DNA from: JBHHUI01 sp965248775 | GTDB lineage: Bacteria; Chloroflexota; Anaerolineae; Anaerolineales; JBHHUI01 | DNA: 64,000 nucleotides | Assembly (NCBI GenBank): GCA_965248775.1 | Contig: OZ252150.1 | Span: 2,046,001-2,110,000 of the forward strand | Reading direction: 5' to 3' | Part shown: one piece after another, positions 35,568 through 44,185 of the stretch | Layout: each line of letters opens with the position of its first letter | Numbering within the stretch: position 1 is the stretch's first letter | Notes under the pieces: generated by a model | What the model was told of the DNA's origin: nothing | Database searches by the model: none | What the model saw: the letters and a program-made list of their open reading frames with translations, nothing else | Program-made: the position numbers and the translations under genes

Positions 35568-36770
35568 ATGTCCGCTCTAGCAATCACACAAACCAAAAAC
35601 TCATCTTCTCCGCGTCCCTGGATCGGGTGGGCGCTGGCTGCAGCCGCGACTGTGGCGTTCAGCAGTGGTACACCCATTGGTAAGGCTGCTATCACAGCCG
35701 GCATCAATCCGACAGCCTTTCTTGCGGTACGTTTTTTACTCACCACCATCCTCTTCACTGTTACGTTTGCAGTCAGCAGCCCGCAGGTATTTCGTATAGA
35801 TCTGCGCGGCCTCATTATTTGCAGCCTGGCAGGCCTATCTGGAAGCGGTGCAATCCTGAGTTACTTTTGGGCGCTGCGCGACGTAAACGGCTCGCTATCA
35901 GCGATGGTCGTATCGCTCTATCCGTTGTTAGTTCTCGTGCTGCTGGCGTTACGCGGTGAAAAATTTACCTCTCGCAATCTGGTACGGGTTACTCTGGGAT
36001 TGGCGGGGATTTATCTATTGATCGGTCCAGGGGGCAACGTAAGCAGCCGCGGATTACTGCTCTTGCTTGGTGCGGCAATCTCATTCGCCATACATATTGT
36101 GATGATCCAATGGTATTTAGGTGTCTATCAGTCTCGTACCGTTACATACTATGTAACAACTTCAATGACCTTCGTTATGGTATTCGCCTGGTTGCTGGGA
36201 GGTTTTGCCTGGAGTGATCCGGGAGTAGCCGGTTGGATCTCAATTGGCTTTATGGCGATCGTGACCACCTATCTGGCAGGGCTCGCTTTCTACGGAGCGA
36301 TCCGACTCATTGGTGGCGGCCAAATGGCTTTATTCGGTCCCGCAGAGACATTGTTATCCGTGGGGTGGTCGATACTGTTCCTTGGCGAAAGACTGGCTCC
36401 ACTCCAGCTGGCTGGATCTTTCCTGATCATCTTGAGTGCCGCATTCGCCGTTCGCCGCCTGAAGCGCGTGGCTCCTGGCCTGGAGTGGCTGGAACCATCG
36501 CCACAGGCGCCGACAATATTAATGCGGGCGAATGTTTCAAGGAGTAACGGCACGTTACGAATGTCAACAAGATCGGCAAGCGACCCCCAATACCCGGTAT
36601 CGAACTTGATCTTGGATGTTGACGTACACGAGACATCGAAGTTTCACGAATTGGTGAAATCGTATCAGCACGGGCTCTTGATAGAGAACGAAGTACACAA
36701 GGTAAACGGCACGCATCATACGCATCGGGCAGCTGATCAGCCCAAGATCGCACGATCTACGCACGAATAG
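35568..36770 (+). CDS. EamA/DMT-family transporter with an abnormal C-terminal tail
   Basis: Residues about 15-305 are a ten-helix DMT exporter/permease with two EamA repeats (ATVAFSSGTPIGKAAI... and LGAAISFAIHIVMIQW...; second-repeat end GERLAPLQLAGSFLIILSAAF). The normal protein should stop near residue 310. Instead the frame continues for about 95 polar residues. The last 48 of these (36624-36770) are homologous to the small ORF at 42363-42509, so the tail looks like read-through into a decayed neighbouring gene. Transported substrate unknown. Confidence 0.8.
   Translation: MSALAITQTKNSSSPRPWIGWALAAAATVAFSSGTPIGKAAITAGINPTAFLAVRFLLTTILFTVTFAVSSPQVFRIDLRGLIICSLAGLSGSGAILSYFWALRDVNGSLSAMVVSLYPLLVLVLLALRGEKFTSRNLVRVTLGLAGIYLLIGPGGNVSSRGLLLLLGAAISFAIHIVMIQWYLGVYQSRTVTYYVTTSMTFVMVFAWLLGGFAWSDPGVAGWISIGFMAIVTTYLAGLAFYGAIRLIGGGQMALFGPAETLLSVGWSILFLGERLAPLQLAGSFLIILSAAFAVRRLKRVAPGLEWLEPSPQAPTILMRANVSRSNGTLRMSTRSASDPQYPVSNLILDVDVHETSKFHELVKSYQHGLLIENEVHKVNGTHHTHRAADQPKIARSTHE
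36624..36770 (+). pseudogene. Decayed copy of the 48-residue small-protein gene
   Basis: In the frame of the upstream transporter, these 48 codons (VHETSKFHELVKSYQHGLLI, then ENEVHKVNGT, ending PKIARSTHE and stop) align without gaps to the intact 48-residue ORF at 42363-42509, with 25 identities. The start codon is GTA instead of GTG and the upstream GGAGG has become GGATG, so it would no longer start translation by itself. Confidence 0.65.
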
Positions 36771-37704
36771 ATCAACCCACTAGCGCATCCAAACGATGGG
36801 GAGTAGAGTCTTCGAATTCTTTATAGCGTCCTATCGCTAGAATTCCTCTACGAGAAGAAAGGATCCCACGTGGAACTTCCGAACAAAATCAGATATCTGA
36901 TCATTGGTGCCGGCGTACACGGTCTCAGCACGGGTTGGCACCTCGCCAAGGAGCTCAAAGCACGTGGACTGGGCAGCGGCGAAGATGTGCTTATCGTTGA
37001 CAAAACGGGTGTCGCAGCCGGGGCTTCCGGCATTGCATGTGGTGTCATCCGCAATTTTTACTATCAGCCGGCAATGGGGGCTGTGATGCGTGAAAGCATC
37101 AATCTCTGGCATTCCGATCCAGCGGCGTTCGCCTTCCACAACTGTGGCTACATCGCCGTCGTGCCCGAACCACAAGATTCCGACGTGCAGGCGATCTATG
37201 AACGGCAGCTTTCGGAAGGCTTCAATTCGACGCTCATCCAGGGAGAACAGAACGTCTTCGATTACATGTGCGCCATGTTCCCAGATTGGCGTGCCCGTGG
37301 TCTCACTTCGTTATTACACGAACACGGAAGTGGCTTCGCCTTCAACAAACCGGCGATGCTCGGCCTCGCCTTAAAGGCTGAGGCGGAAGGTGTAAGCATT
37401 CTCACAGGTGTCGAGGTGCAAAGCTTTGAACGCGCAACCGGCGGTGTCGTCACAAGGGTTCATACCAATGAAGGCGACATCCAGGCGGAGCACGTGGTGG
37501 TTGCCGTGGGCCCGTGGGCCGGCAACGTCTGGGAAATGTTACAGCTTAACGAAAAACTCGATGTTCGTGGCGCAGACGGCGCAGTCCACACAGACCAGCC
37601 CATGTGGACATACTGGTGCTTGCTGGAGGGCGAAATTCGAATCGATCCGCAAGGATATCAAACAAACAGTGGGGAAATTCCGCCCGTATTCCATTTCGAT
37701 TCTC

Positions 37705-38523
37705 GGTAGTGGTTACATGGTAACTGATGGGGACCACGCTGTATTGTAGTAATGGAGATACAACTTGAGTACAGCTTCATGGTAAACGTCGGACTTGGAG
37801 AAAGAAAGAGTTTTGCGCACGAAGCGAGCCAGTCTCTGGCGCAAGGTGTTGTTCCAGCGTTCCACGTGAGATGTCTGGCCGCTTTCTTTGCCGACACTTT
37901 GGTGAGTGTCGTTTGGTAAAACCTTCTGGTAAGCGTGCCAGAAGTCGCTGAAGGAGCAACACGCTTTGTAGGATGCTGGGATGGATTTCCATAACGCGCG
38001 ACAACTTTTTTCACTGCGGTCGCCAATAAAATAGGCCACCACTTGGCGCGTGCGCCGACACAGCGCGACCCATATCCAACGTTTATCGTTTTTTGTGCGT
38101 ACAAATGACCATAATTCATCCAATTCCAGCACATCATCCGTTTTTACGGTTTCTAAAGTGTCAGCCAGGTTCGGCATAGCGCCGGCCTTCTCCAGAATCC
38201 AGCGTGCTAATGTCTGCCGCGCGATGCCAAAGATGCGCTCAATGCCGCGCATACTGGCTCGCTCTCGATAGGTGCGTAGGACAAATTCTCTGATGAACTC
38301 AGGATAAGAACGGCTTTGCGGTTCCAACATTCCATAAGCGGCGCAATCGAGACAATGAAACTTCTGACCGCCTTTATAGTCTGTACCATTCTTGACAATG
38401 TTGAGGCTCCTGCACTTTGAACACTCATGCGTGATGACACTCTGGATCATTTTGGCGCTCCTCTGTTTGGCAGGCCAACAACTTACTTTTTCCAGACTCA
38501 TCAGTCAACATGTAACCACTACC
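37705..38523. mobile_element. IS1-family insertion sequence
   Basis: 819 bp, ends GGTAGTGGTTACATG (37705-37719) and its inverse (38509-38523), with IS1-like GGT starts and about 22 of 25 matching bases over the terminal repeats. Flanked by an 8-bp target duplication CGATTCTC (37697-37704, 38524-38531). Lies in the oxidoreductase gene, in the opposite orientation. Confidence 0.93.
37713..38450 (-). CDS. IS1-family transposase (single-frame InsAB form)
   Basis: 245 residues from the ATG at 38450 (AGGAG eight bases upstream). The N-terminal zinc-ribbon-like part has HECSKCRSLNIVKNG and FHCLDC, followed by an HTH (RGIERIFGIARQTLARWI). The IS1 catalytic half carries LELDELWSFV, ASYKACCSFSDFWHAY and HVERWNNTLRQRLARFVRKT. 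Both IS1 halves are in one frame, so no programmed frameshift is needed. Intact and perhaps active. Confidence 0.92.
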   Translation of the reverse strand: MIQSVITHECSKCRSLNIVKNGTDYKGGQKFHCLDCAAYGMLEPQSRSYPEFIREFVLRTYRERASMRGIERIFGIARQTLARWILEKAGAMPNLADTLETVKTDDVLELDELWSFVRTKNDKRWIWVALCRRTRQVVAYFIGDRSEKSCRALWKSIPASYKACCSFSDFWHAYQKVLPNDTHQSVGKESGQTSHVERWNNTLRQRLARFVRKTLSFSKSDVYHEAVLKLYLHYYNTAWSPSVTM

Positions 38524-38658
38524 CGATTCTCGGGAGCCGCTCGTCTCACAACAATCCGGCGAAATCATCAACCACGACGACAGCCTTTGGGGTATCTATT
38601 GGAAGCAGGACAAGCAAGGGATACAGGGTGGTGCAGCACCGGAACACATTGGTCCTAA

Positions 38659-40113
38659 TACTACAGTTGTAGATAAATGTGGTATCGTTTGGCTCCGACA
38701 AGGGGGCGAAGATACCAATGACAAACGGACGTGTTGATAATGGCATAACCGATCTGGCCGTCATGCAGGGCTGGGCCGATGCACTGCTGGAAGTCGCACA
38801 ACGCATTGGCGCGCGGTTCGCCCGGGCGGAAGCGCGGGAGCAAGCGCTGGGCTATTTGCGCGGGTTGCTGAGCAATGCAGAGCGCAAGAACAGCTGGCAG
38901 CTGGCGGAGGCGCTCGGACAGCCGACGCCCTACGGCCTGCAACATCTGCTCGGGCGGGCGCTGTGGGACGCCGACCAGGTGCGCGATGACCTGCAACAAT
39001 ATGTGCGCGATTATCTGAGCGATGCCACAGCGGTCCTGATCGTCGACGAAACGGGGTTCGTCAAGAAGGGTCGTCACTCCGCAGGTGTCGCCCGGCAGTA
39101 CAGCGGCACTGCCGGGCGCGTCGAGAACTCTCAGGTCGGGGTCTTCCTGGCGTATGCGGGTGGCGCGGGGCACACCTTGATTGACCGCGAACTTTACTTG
39201 CCCAAGGAGTGGACCAACGACCCGGTGCGCTGTGCGAGTGTCGGTATCCCCGCGGACCGCGCGTTTGCGACCAAACCAGCGCTGGCGCGGCAGATGCTGG
39301 CGCGGGCGCTGGACACCGGCCTGCCGGCGGCGTGGGTGACGGGCGACTCTGTCTATGGCGACGACCGCCGCCTGCGTCTGTGGCTGGAAGAGCGAGAACG
39401 GGCCTACGCGCTGGCCGTTTCGGGCAAGGAGTACGTCTGGATTGGTTTCAAACAGCACCGCGTCAAGCAAGTGCTGGCCACCTTGCCTGCCGAAGATTGG
39501 ATACGACTGAGCGCCGGCGCTGGGGCCAAAGGTCCACGCGGATACGACTGGCATCTGCTGCCGCTCAACCCACCCATGCAAGCGAGCTGGGGGCGCTGGC
39601 TGCTGATACGGCGCAAAATCGAAGACCTGCATGAACTGACAGCCTTCGTGGTCTTCGCGCCACAGGAAACCACGCTGGAAGACATGGTGCGCGTGGCCGG
39701 CAGCCGTTGGGCGATTGAAGTGACCTTCGAGGCTGCCAAGGGTGAAGTCGGATTGGATCAATATGAAGTGCGCAGTTGGACCGGTTGGTATCGCCATACC
39801 ACTCTGGCGATGTGGGCGCATGCTTATCTGGCCGCGATACGAACGACCACGCCAAGCCACGAAGCGCTGAAAAAGGGGGCGTTGTTGTCAGCGACGCGCA
39901 ACAGTCTTGCGGCGTTCAAGCACCGCCGCGGCCTCTCGTGCGGTTGAGTGTGGCCGAAATCCGGCGATTGCTCTGGCGTCTAGTGTTGCGCGTGCAGCAG
40001 ACCGCTCAGGAGATCCTCGCCTGGTCGCATTGGCGTCGCCATCATCAGGCCGTCGCCAGGTTCTATCATTACAAACGTCGTGGTGCATCACTCATTTATC
40101 TACAACTGTAGTA
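38659..40113. mobile_element. IS701-family insertion sequence
   Basis: 1455 bp with 21-bp perfect inverted ends (38659-38679 and 40093-40113; the outer part reads TACTACAGTTGTAG, itself a palindrome after the first bases) and a 4-bp duplication CTAA (38655-38658, 40114-40117). Inserted into the same oxidoreductase gene 135 bases beyond the IS1 copy. Confidence 0.93.
38718..39947 (+). CDS. IS701-family transposase, C-terminus frameshifted
   Basis: From the ATG at 38718 it gives 409 residues. Typical IS701 blocks are ERKNSWQLAEALGQ, LIVDETGFVKKG (first Asp), VGVFLAYAG, WVTGDSVYGDD (second Asp) and RWAIEVTFEAAKGEVGLDQYEVRSWTGWYRHTTLA (catalytic Glu). The usual final 50 residues (VRLSVAEIRRLLWRLVLRVQ...AWSHWRRHHQA) appear in another frame from about 39935 to 40111, so the last part is lost by a frameshift near 39930-39945. 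The core catalytic region is complete. Confidence 0.88.
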   Translation: MTNGRVDNGITDLAVMQGWADALLEVAQRIGARFARAEAREQALGYLRGLLSNAERKNSWQLAEALGQPTPYGLQHLLGRALWDADQVRDDLQQYVRDYLSDATAVLIVDETGFVKKGRHSAGVARQYSGTAGRVENSQVGVFLAYAGGAGHTLIDRELYLPKEWTNDPVRCASVGIPADRAFATKPALARQMLARALDTGLPAAWVTGDSVYGDDRRLRLWLEERERAYALAVSGKEYVWIGFKQHRVKQVLATLPAEDWIRLSAGAGAKGPRGYDWHLLPLNPPMQASWGRWLLIRRKIEDLHELTAFVVFAPQETTLEDMVRVAGSRWAIEVTFEAAKGEVGLDQYEVRSWTGWYRHTTLAMWAHAYLAAIRTTTPSHEALKKGALLSATRNSLAAFKHRRGLSCG

Positions 40114-40659
40114 CTAAGGCGCAGATTGATCCTTACGGACCAGAGAGCCCTTTCTATACTGTCAAAGAGGACTTCATCGACAGATGGACATCAGGGCTTG
40201 CGCATGCGCTTGAGCGTTTTGAAGATTGCTGGGCGAGCTACCATCAGGCGCCCACTGGCGGTATCGGCGCTTTCACTGCAGATAGCTTCCCAGTCTTCGA
40301 CTACGCTCCCGGGATAGCGAATGTATATATCATTGCTGACAGCAATCACGGATTCAAAATGATCGGCGTGGGCTGCGAAGTTGCTAAAGTACTGCTGGGG
40401 GATGCGAGTGCGATGTTGCACCCGTTCCGATATTCTCGTTTTGCAGAGGGCGATCTGCATCCGGTTTCGAATAGTCCGTATCCTTGGGGGTAACAGCCTG
40501 CTCGCCGAAATGATGGGACCTGTGCCTCGGCGCAGGTCTTTTTTGTTGGGCACATCCACAACGAAAATAAATACATGCTATGCTCAGTGCTATCAATGAG
40601 ATTACGATGTGTGATGAAATTTAGAACCACCGCGATATGAACGCCTGGCCCTGGGTGAC

Positions 40660-42219
40660 GTGACGCTTCCGACGCTGGCTGCGTTGTGGTATCTACTGCT
40701 CCCGCTAGGGGTGGTGGTGGCGCTGTTGGCACGCGCGCAGCCTGTGCAAAGAGCCGCCAGACTGGGCCTGATTGAACCAAGGGCACAATCCCGCTTGCGT
40801 CTCGCACTGGTATTCTGTGGGGGAGTTATCGTAGCCGGACTGGGTGCACTCTTCCTGGAGACGAGCCTTTGGCTGCCCATCGCCATGGCCGTAATGCTTG
40901 TCGGCATTACTCTTTTGCTATGCTCGGCAGCCGGCAGCGTGCACCCTGCGCTATACGGTTTCAACCGCCCGATTCCGCTCGATGGTGTTCAGGCGCTTGG
41001 GTCGAATGAACGGCAGATTTTCGGCGCCGGTTGGCGCGTGTGGACGTGGCGGTTGGCACCGGTCGCCTTGCTACTCCTCGGACTTATGCTTGGCGCGGCG
41101 ACGGCACCCCGACGGCTGCTGACCTGGGCCGCTGTGGCACCACTGGCGCTTCTTCCGGCAGCGTTGATTGCAGCGCGCAGGGCGTGGGTCGCGCCGCTGC
41201 TCTGGCTCCCAGTCAGCATCTTTTTGGGCTGGCGCGCCACCACATTGCAGCCGCAGCTGCCGCCCGGCAATTGGGTTACACCCTGGACGGCGGCCGACTG
41301 CGCGGCGCATGTCGAGCAATCTGGGGACGGCACGGCGTGGTGTGTGAACTCGGAAGCACAAACTGTAACACGCTTTCACCTTGCTTCCAGGATCGTGCTC
41401 GACTATTTCGAATACGAGGCTGTAGACAATTGGCAGGTGGCGGCCGCCAACCCGGATGGTGCCTGGATCAGGCAGCACACCACGGGTCAGATGGTGTATG
41501 CGAGCGCGGGCGGCGAACCGATCACATTTGATCTAGGTGTGTATCCAGTGACCAGCGCGGTTACGGATGCGGGCGATCTGTGGGTTGTGGACGAGCTTCA
41601 CTCCCTGCACGTGTACCGGCGTCGAGCCGGCGGTGTGGAAGATGCCCGCATCGGCAAGGAATTCGTAACGGACTGGCCGATGGTGGTTGATGTGCTCCAA
41701 GACCAGTCCGTTTGGGTTGGCACGATTAACGGCATTGGTCAGATCGCTCTGGGATCGGACGAGTGGAAGCTCATCGGGCACGGCTCAAATCTGTTAATGC
41801 CGGTGTTCGATATGACGAGCAATCCGGAAGGTACAGTCTGGTTTCTACAGGTGCATCAGTACCGTCCTTCGTGGGGGGTGAGCGTGCTCCGTCCGAACGG
41901 CGAGTGGACCCACACAGACCTGCGAGAGCTCACGAAGCTGCGCTTTCCACGGAATTGCGCGAAGCTAGCCGTGGACGGGCGCGGCCGGTTATGGTTTACA
42001 GCCGAAGGTCGCGCGTCTACTGGCAAATATCTCGGCGTATTGAACCCGGATGGAACACTGGCCTATCCGATGTACTCGCTGGGTAAATTTAAAACAGCCG
42101 GGCCGTTCGGACTCGGCAGCTGCCTGGGCATCGATTCATACGGTGTCTTTTCTGTTGGCGCAGGCGGGATATATCTCTACAACGGCACCGATGAACCACT
42201 GCGCCATTGGTTGCCGTGA
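40660..42219 (+). CDS. Membrane-anchored beta-propeller protein, paralogue B
   Basis: 519 residues, homologous over its whole length to 25753-27363. The first about 185 residues hold five or six transmembrane helices, then a short linker leads to propeller blades (DGAWIRQHTTGQMVY, AGDLWVVDELHSLHVY, DQSVWVGTINGIGQIAL, EGTVWFLQVHQY, GRLWFTAEGRAS). The start is GTG at 40660; an ATG at 40637 is out of frame and stops at once, so the true N-terminus is uncertain. A strong hairpin follows the stop. Role unknown. Confidence 0.7.
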   Translation: MTLPTLAALWYLLLPLGVVVALLARAQPVQRAARLGLIEPRAQSRLRLALVFCGGVIVAGLGALFLETSLWLPIAMAVMLVGITLLLCSAAGSVHPALYGFNRPIPLDGVQALGSNERQIFGAGWRVWTWRLAPVALLLLGLMLGAATAPRRLLTWAAVAPLALLPAALIAARRAWVAPLLWLPVSIFLGWRATTLQPQLPPGNWVTPWTAADCAAHVEQSGDGTAWCVNSEAQTVTRFHLASRIVLDYFEYEAVDNWQVAAANPDGAWIRQHTTGQMVYASAGGEPITFDLGVYPVTSAVTDAGDLWVVDELHSLHVYRRRAGGVEDARIGKEFVTDWPMVVDVLQDQSVWVGTINGIGQIALGSDEWKLIGHGSNLLMPVFDMTSNPEGTVWFLQVHQYRPSWGVSVLRPNGEWTHTDLRELTKLRFPRNCAKLAVDGRGRLWFTAEGRASTGKYLGVLNPDGTLAYPMYSLGKFKTAGPFGLGSCLGIDSYGVFSVGAGGIYLYNGTDEPLRHWLP

Positions 42220-42304
42220 CGGATTCGCGTTCTCAGAGGACTCCAGCAATCGAACGCGCCCGGTCATCTGCATGCATTTCGTTCCATCTTGACCGAGAGC
42301 TTAA

Positions 42305-42338
42305 ACGACAGCGCCGGACCCTGGGGTCCGGCGCTGTC
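42305..42338 (+). terminator. Strong GC hairpin after the propeller gene
   Basis: CGACAGCGCCGGACC pairs with GGTCCGGCGCTGTCG around a four-base centre. No T-run follows, so termination would be imperfect; it also lies at the 3' end of the convergent 48-residue ORF and may serve both. Confidence 0.55.
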
Positions 42339-42362
42339 GCTAGGTTGCGCTATTGAGTTGAA

Positions 42363-42509
42363 TTATTCGTGCGTGGATCGAATGATCTTTGGTGAAGCGA
42401 CTGGCCGTGGCGCTTGTCTTGTGCCGGTAACCTTGCGCACTTCGCCTTCGTTCAGAAGCCCATTCTGGGATGCTTTCGCCAATTCGCGTAACATCGATGT
42501 CTGGTTCAC
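42363..42509 (-). CDS. 48-residue small protein, member of a two-copy family in this window
   Basis: GTG start with AGGAGG five bases upstream, an excellent ribosome site. The 48 codons read MNQTSMLRELAKASQNGLLN, EGEVRKVTGTRQAPRPVASP, then KIIRSTHE. The N-terminal half is helix-like and amphipathic, the C-terminal half basic and proline-containing. A decayed copy with 25 of 48 identical residues lies at 36624-36770. Upstream at about 42537-42553 there is a GCCGCT/AGCGGC hairpin. No known family recognised; a secreted peptide precursor, a small regulator or an antitoxin-like protein cannot be separated. Confidence 0.6.
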   Translation of the reverse strand: MNQTSMLRELAKASQNGLLNEGEVRKVTGTRQAPRPVASPKIIRSTHE

Positions 42510-43125
42510 GTCTACCTCCTAATGCAAAATCGATGCCGCTTTTTGAGCGGCGTCGAACTATTTTCTTGCACTAAGTATCGTGCAATATTGTGCAAACAGG
42601 GTACAAATTGAGTTCAAAATGCGTTCCAAATTGAAACCTCGCATACCAATTCTGTACTACCACGTACAATAGACGCTGGGAAACTCCTCGTTCAATCTTT
42701 CAACGCTAACTAGCCCGATATCTGGAAATGGGCTTAATTAGATCGCAGCCTCCAAAGTATTTTATTGTGAGTTTCAAGTGGTCTCTTACATTGGCTGATC
42801 GCATAACACATCACAGCGTGGAGTGCTCACCACGTCCAGTCTGTCCGTCACAGAGTGAAGTGCGCATACCGACCCAGTTCGTTCGGCACAGTGCCGTGTG
42901 CACTGCACGGTGTACTGGGCACCTCTTGGTGACCCAGTGCATTCATGACTGGGCGTTTGGTACTGGGCGGCACTGCGCCACACTCGGCAACGCGACAATT
43001 GCTGGACTAGCTTGCTGGGCAGTGCCAGGAAGAGCATGAAAGCTTGGGGCCAATAATGTGAAATACCCCCGAATTTAATAAAACAATTACAAATTCGCGT
43101 AAGGGAGTATAAATTTAGATAGAGA
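42510..43125. other. Intergenic region with leader hairpin and repeat
   Basis: 616 bases without a supported gene other than the leader of the 48-residue ORF. It contains the hairpin at about 42537-42553, a word GTACAAATTGAG near 42601 that resembles the promoter motif at 34621, and the second copy of the hemY palindromic repeat. An open reading at 42728-43039 runs over the repeat and lacks a ribosome site. Confidence 0.5.
42864..42990. repeat. Palindromic repeat, copy 2, intergenic
   Basis: Starts with the same 20-mer gcataccgacccagttcgtt (42864-42883) as hemY 4373-4392, continues with nested inverted words (GTGCACTGCACGGTGTACTGGGCAC; GACCCAGT against ACTGGG) and ends near gactgggcg / actgggcggcactgcgcc. 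It is longer and more palindromic than copy 1. Non-coding here, suggesting a dispersed element that can also sit inside genes. Confidence 0.6.
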
Positions 43126-44185
43126 TAGGACTTACGCAGGGAGCATAGAGATAGAAGGTAGCCGAAGCTGAGTTCGCATGTAGTTGCTCAACAAACCTTG
43201 CTTAATTTGATACACATTCGTATGTGCATCCTGCGCAATCTGATTCAGGCGTACCCAGACAAGCATGGCACAAGCAATATGATTGCGCTGTGCTCGTTGC
43301 GAACGACATTGAGATGCTTCCAGCCCGGTTAGCTGTTTGGCCTCTCGGTGAAACTGCTCAATCTTCCAGCGGATGGCACTTTCTATGCCTGTAGCATCTG
43401 AGGAATCTTGAGAGTGGTCATTGGTAACCACATGCTCTGTGCGGTGAGTAGACACCGCAATCCGGAACAGTTTCACTTGATGACCTTTTGGAAACTTTTT
43501 GAGATGAACCATTTTTCCCGCTTCAATCTCCTCAGCGCTCCAAGAGAGCGCATCAACTCGGCAGTAGTCATCCGCAGGACTTTCTGTCGCTTGCCGGTTC
43601 GATTTCAACGGACAGTAGTAGATTTTGCCGGCTTTTTCGACTGCTTTCATCACTTTCATCGTCGCATACCAGCTATCCATCAACACAGTGCGGAAAGGAA
43701 GCTGTTCCACATGCAGAATGGTTCGCCACATATCCAACAAGTGGTCGAGTTTGCTACGTCCATCTCGCGCAGGGTCAAAAATGCGGTAATCGATGACCCA
43801 GAATTTATCGATGTCGGGATTGACATAGACACAAGTCACGAGCCCGATGCCTTTGATTACCTTTTTGGCGTTGCCACTCCACTGCCTACGCACCAGTTCA
43901 ATGGCAAAGGAATGGTTTTTATCAAGCACCGTATCATCAAAGAGAATGTAGCCATCTTCAGAGAGAACCAACTCTTTGCGCACCATTTGGCGCAGTTCCC
44001 GTGGCGTAAATTTTTCCCCTCATCAGTCGATTGACACGATCGGGGCTCAAATGTTCACTATGGTCAGCAAAGTAGGTTTGTGTGTAATTGATTTGGCTAA
44101 CCAAGAGAAATTGGCTGTAATCCCAGTGAGATAATTTGTTCATTCACACATTGTCTCAGTTTCTCCCTGGTTTGCGTAAGTCCTA
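43126..44185. mobile_element. Insertion sequence, IS4/IS701-like
   Basis: 1060 bp with ends TAGGACTTACGCA (43126-43138) and its inverse finishing at 44185 (TGCGTAAGTCCTA). AGAGA flanks both sides (43121-43125, 44186-44190), a possible 5-bp duplication, though the sequence is low in complexity. Inserted between the repeat region and the GAF/HD-GYP gene. Confidence 0.8.
43132..44143 (-). pseudogene. DDE transposase, frameshifted
   Basis: N-terminal part (44143 to about 44015: MNKLSHWDYSQFLLVSQINY...DRVNRLMRG) and main part (to 43132: MVRKELVLSEDGYILFDDTV...) are in different frames; one extra base in the A-run near 44012-44016 explains it (EKFTPRELRQ is readable across the join). Catalytic acids: YILFDDTVLDK, TVLMDSWYATM and RWKIEQFHREAKQLTGLEASQCRSQ. 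Probably inactive. Confidence 0.83.

Larger units (their letters stand above)
36870..40493 (+). pseudogene. DAO-family FAD oxidoreductase split by two insertion elements
   Basis: Joining 36870-37704, 38532-38658 and 40118-40493 restores one uninterrupted 445-residue frame, exactly consistent with two target duplications (CGATTCTC and CTAA). The protein has a GTG start with AAGGA upstream, Rossmann motif LIIGAGVHGLSTGWHLAKEL (about 10-29), SGIACGVIRNFYYQP, the second FAD region EHVVVAVGPWAGNVW and the C-terminal GIANVYIIADSNHGFKMIGVG. This is a sarcosine oxidase-like D-amino-acid-oxidase fold. Its former substrate is unknown; the methylated-amine enzymes at 15-20 kb are of the same superfamily. 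Inactive as it stands. Confidence 0.9.

Noticed and set aside
42289..42522. Rightward 77-codon reading after the propeller gene
   Set aside because: It lies antisense to the better supported 48-residue ORF and covers a GC hairpin; no ribosome site.
42728..43039. Rightward 103-codon reading across the palindromic repeat
   Set aside because: Open only because the repeat is GC-rich; composition (many C, H, T) and lack of a start site argue against coding.
44010..44020. Programmed frameshift in the 43126-44185 transposase
   Set aside because: The shift needed is +1 at an A-run without a classical -1 slippery heptamer; an inserted base is simpler.
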